Source: Culex pipiens pallens
Taxonomy: Eukaryota > Arthropoda > Insecta > Diptera > Culicidae
Assembly (NCBI RefSeq): GCF_016801865.2
Contig: NC_068937.1
Coordinates: forward strand, 98,853,437-98,917,436
Direction: 5' to 3'
Length of the DNA stretch: 64,000 bases
In this document: in pieces, positions 61,011-64,000 of the stretch
How positions within the stretch are numbered: the first letter of the stretch is position 1
How the letters are laid out: the number at the start of each line of letters is the position of its first letter
Position numbers and translations under genes: made by a program
Notes under the pieces: generated by a model
What the model saw: only the letters and a program-made list of their open reading frames with translations
Database searches by the model: none
Told to the model about the DNA's origin: nothing

Positions 61011-63170
61011 GCACATGGTTACTCCAGAGCATGACTAATTTTTGTCTTCAAAATTAAATTTCTCTGCAACCATGCATTTTTCAACCTAGTTTAACCTGCG
61101 TTAGTTTATATAGATTGTTGGCTTATAACCATAAAAATTTTATTCAATTTGGTCGAGTAAGCTGGTAGCTGGTTATTTTTTTTTACTCATATGCTCTCAC
61201 ATTTTCCGTGTACGTACACGTAACACATATTCTTTTCTTGTTTGTGAATTTTAATACAAGAGTTGCAAATTGTTTGTTTTTTTTTTCTTTTCTTTTTTTT
61301 TGCGTCTGTCTTTCTTTGACGTACCTGGCATCTATGTCTCTTACCAATTCAATAAATTATCAACCTTTTTCCTCGCTTATGAAAAACGATATTTTTAACT
61401 ATAATTTTCAAATTAAGACAATTACTTTTTATTTAATTTTTGATCAAAATCGTAGTCAATTAATTCATACAAATTATTTTGCTCATTCCTTTTTTTGAGC
61501 TGAAATTATTTCTTCATTTTCTCTAGAAATTTAGTCCAATGATCAATGACGTTTAAGTTTCAAAGCATTTCGATTAATCTTGCACTATTCTTTTCTTGAG
61601 ATAAAATATCTATTTCTTTTTTAAGAATTCAGTTCAAAAAAATCAAAAACATTTCAAATTGATTTACTTCCCTTTTTTAAAAAATATGTCGCTCATTTTT
61701 TTTTTTTTTTTTTTTTTAGAAACTCAGTCATTTGATTTTTGTCAAACTACCGTTTAGTTTTTATTTATTAAGAAAAGTACAATTTCTTCAGTAAAAAATA
61801 TAACAATTCAATGATCAATAAAAGCTTAAAGGAAAGCAAGCTACCGTTTCTAACGTTGTTTTCTTAAACTTGCGTTTACTCTCTCAGAAATTATAGGAAT
61901 CGCACCATTATTATTAATATATATTTTTTTTGCGAAAAACATTTCCAATCCCATTCAAACAAATTCTTTTCTATCTTCTTGAAAAAGAATCACTTTCATT
62001 TAAGTTTTTTTTAGAGACTAAGACTAATGATCATTTCAAAACTGACATCACTTATATTTACTCTTTAAAGTGATGCAAACTCTATCAATTCAAACTATTT
62101 CACACTTTTGTTTGTTTAAAAAAATCGAGGCTTTGTTTTCAGAAATTTAGTTCATAAGCTTCCAACATTTCAAATTACGTAGTTCTTTTATGCATGGAAA
62201 TCTCTGATATAATTTCCTCCAGAAACTCCGTCTAGTGATCTTATCCTATAATATATCTTTCATTTACTTTTTAACAAATACATCTTTCAACAAGTCTGCC
62301 AGTCAACAATATTTTGCTCCTTTCTTTGCTTGAAAAAAAAAACACTGCTTTTTTCTACAGGAATTCAAACCAAATTATGTTGTTTCTCCCTGAACACTCA
62401 GAAATTTAAAAAATCATATCTTTTATTTTATTTTTATTTTTTTTCTTAAAAAAATAACAGTTCAGAAACATTCAAAATCCTTCCAATGAATATGTTTTTG
62501 TTTCTCTCTTCTTGAAAAATAACTTTTATTTTATTTTCTTCATAAACTCTATCTAATGATCATTGCAAAACATCATATATCCATTTTTTTTCTTAAACTG
62601 ACATCTAAGGAATGTAGATTTCAAATAAAAATGTTTCTTGCATCAACTTCTCAAAATGTCAGAGATTTGAAATCAGTTTCAATTATTTCATACTTTTCTT
62701 TCCATGAGAAAAATCACTTCTTTTTTCAAAGAATTTAGTTCAGAAACATTCAAACAATTCTTAACTATTTGTTTCTCTGTTCAAAAAATCATGATAATTT
62801 TTTTTTTTTAGAAACTCTTAAGTTCAATATTTATTTCAAACAATATTGTCATTATATCTGTTATTAACAAACAGAATCCTTAATTTATCCAAACTATGCG
62901 CTTCAATTATTTTTTTGTTTTTTTTTTCTAAAATGAAGTATTTACAATGATAAAATATAAAACGTGTTGGTTTCCAAATACATTCTCTTACATTTCTGAA
63001 TACCTTTGTGAGTTTCACTCCTAATTTTTTTCATTTGCTGTTTTGTTTAGTTGCTATTTCTTCTTTTTGTTTAATCTATAGTTTTGCGGTTGCATTTTTT
63101 AATACATTCTCTGAACCATGTTGTGAATGACTACAAAAAGCACTCTCCCGTTCAAATCTCTCTTATTTTG
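61011..63170. repeat. T-rich low-complexity region with decayed repeats
   Basis: The plus strand is strongly T-rich. Loosely repeated words occur at irregular intervals: AGAAACTC...TCTAATGATCA, and TTCAGAAACATTCAAA, near 61528, 61728, 62018, 62145, 62220, 62464, 62545 and 62742. They look like an old, heavily mutated tandem repeat. No gene, and short frames lack features. Confidence 0.6.
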
Positions 63171-64000
63171 TTGTATTTATTCTAATTCGCTCTCTGTGGC
63201 GCACCATACTTTTCTCTGAATTTTCCTTTTTTTTTTTGCAGTTCAACTATTTTTCTTGTTTTTTTTTTTTTTGCATCTTCCTTGATAATATTTGATAAGA
63301 ATTTGGTATGTTACCAAATCTAATCACCCTTATGGCTTTTACTCTTCAACTTTTACTTACTGTTGTGCTTAGCTACATTTTTTTTGCATTTTTTTTACTC
63401 AACCAGTTTGTGATTAATCAGCAAAAATTGTTAAACATTTATTCTCTCTTATTTTGATCTTCTTAATAATTCCATGATAATATTTGATAAGAATTTGGTA
63501 TTTTACCAAATGGTATCACCTTTATGGATTTTACTCTTCAACTTTTACTTACTGTTGTGCTTAGCTACTTTTACTATTATTTTTTTTTTTGCTTTTTTTT
63601 TCACTCAACCAGTTTGTGAATAATCACCAACTTTTTTTTTAACATTTTAACTCTCATATTTTCTCTTATTCTCACTTATTTTGATCTTCTTAATAATTTG
63701 TCTTTTTTTATCATCTTCATTCTTTATTTCGGCAACTTCATAAAACATTTTTGCCTCTCATAATATATTAAAAACACTTTAACTTTCCTCTTTTGTTTCA
63801 TTCTCTCTCGTTTGATCTGCTTCATAATTTGTTTGCATTTTTTCTAATTCACTCTTTGTGGCACACCATACTTTTGTCTGATTTTTTTTTCAGTTCAACT
63901 TTTTTTTTCTTTTTTTTTTTTTGCATCTTCCATGATAATATTTGATAAGAATTTGGTATTTTACCAAATCTTATTACCTTGATGGCTTTTACAATTCAAC
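63171..64000. repeat. Imperfect tandem repeats of about 205 and 660 bp
   Basis: GATAATATTTGATAAGAATT followed by TGGTATNTTACCAAAT occurs at about 63283, 63477 and 63935. The first two are followed by TTTTACTTACTGTTGTGCTT and by ACTCAACCAGTTTGTG. TGTGGCGCACCATACTTTT (63196) recurs as TGTGGCACACCATACTTTT (63857). The repeat continues beyond the window. Confidence 0.8.

Overview
This looks like a gene-poor, repeat-dominated stretch of a eukaryotic nuclear genome, most likely a culicine mosquito (Culex-like). The reasons are many AT-rich MITEs with clean target-site duplications, large fold-back elements, a SINE made of two tRNA-like units of the kind known from Culex, a 5'-truncated non-LTR retrotransposon, and a long 47-bp satellite. 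No bacterial gene organisation, CRISPR array, rRNA or intact functional tRNA gene is visible. The species call is an inference from repeat types, because no host protein-coding gene could be recognised.

Layout. 1-28955 is one satellite array, about 610 copies of a 47-bp monomer. A head-to-head orientation switch lies near base 167, several higher-order repeat layers are present, and the right edge decays. 28956-32341 holds MITE insertions, one of which carries a tRNA-Leu-like sequence, and a 1.9-kb near-perfect fold-back element. 32342-44857 is AT-rich DNA with further MITEs (hAT-like, TA-flanked, TTAA-flanked), two GC-richer islands (33.2-33.8 and 38.2-38.9 kb) and an element with arrays of AGGCGAAA motifs. 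44858-48749 is a nested pile: an inverted-repeat element hosts a 2.6-kb hAT-like element (8-bp duplication AATTGGCT), which hosts an AATAAC-rich MITE, itself split by a 415-bp hAT-like MITE (8-bp duplication ATCATAAC), plus a dimeric tRNA-type SINE with a 12-bp duplication. 49983-51190 is a (AAAATCTA)n array and 53219-54270 a hexanucleotide array that changes unit twice. 55.2-58.2 kb holds more copies of the same repeat families. 59045-59285 is a 109-bp-arm hairpin, directly followed by the poly(A) end of a LINE fragment (59308 to about 60600, minus strand). 60.6-61.0 kb is GC-richer, and 61.0-64.0 kb is T-rich with decayed tandem repeats.

The long open frames in the satellite and microsatellites are by-products of repetition, not genes. 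The only protein with family-level evidence is the LINE reverse-transcriptase C-terminal part. The most interesting material is the satellite, with a nearly invariant 20-22 bp core beside a variable half, and the layered, datable transposon insertions, several of which can be checked against uninterrupted copies in the same window.
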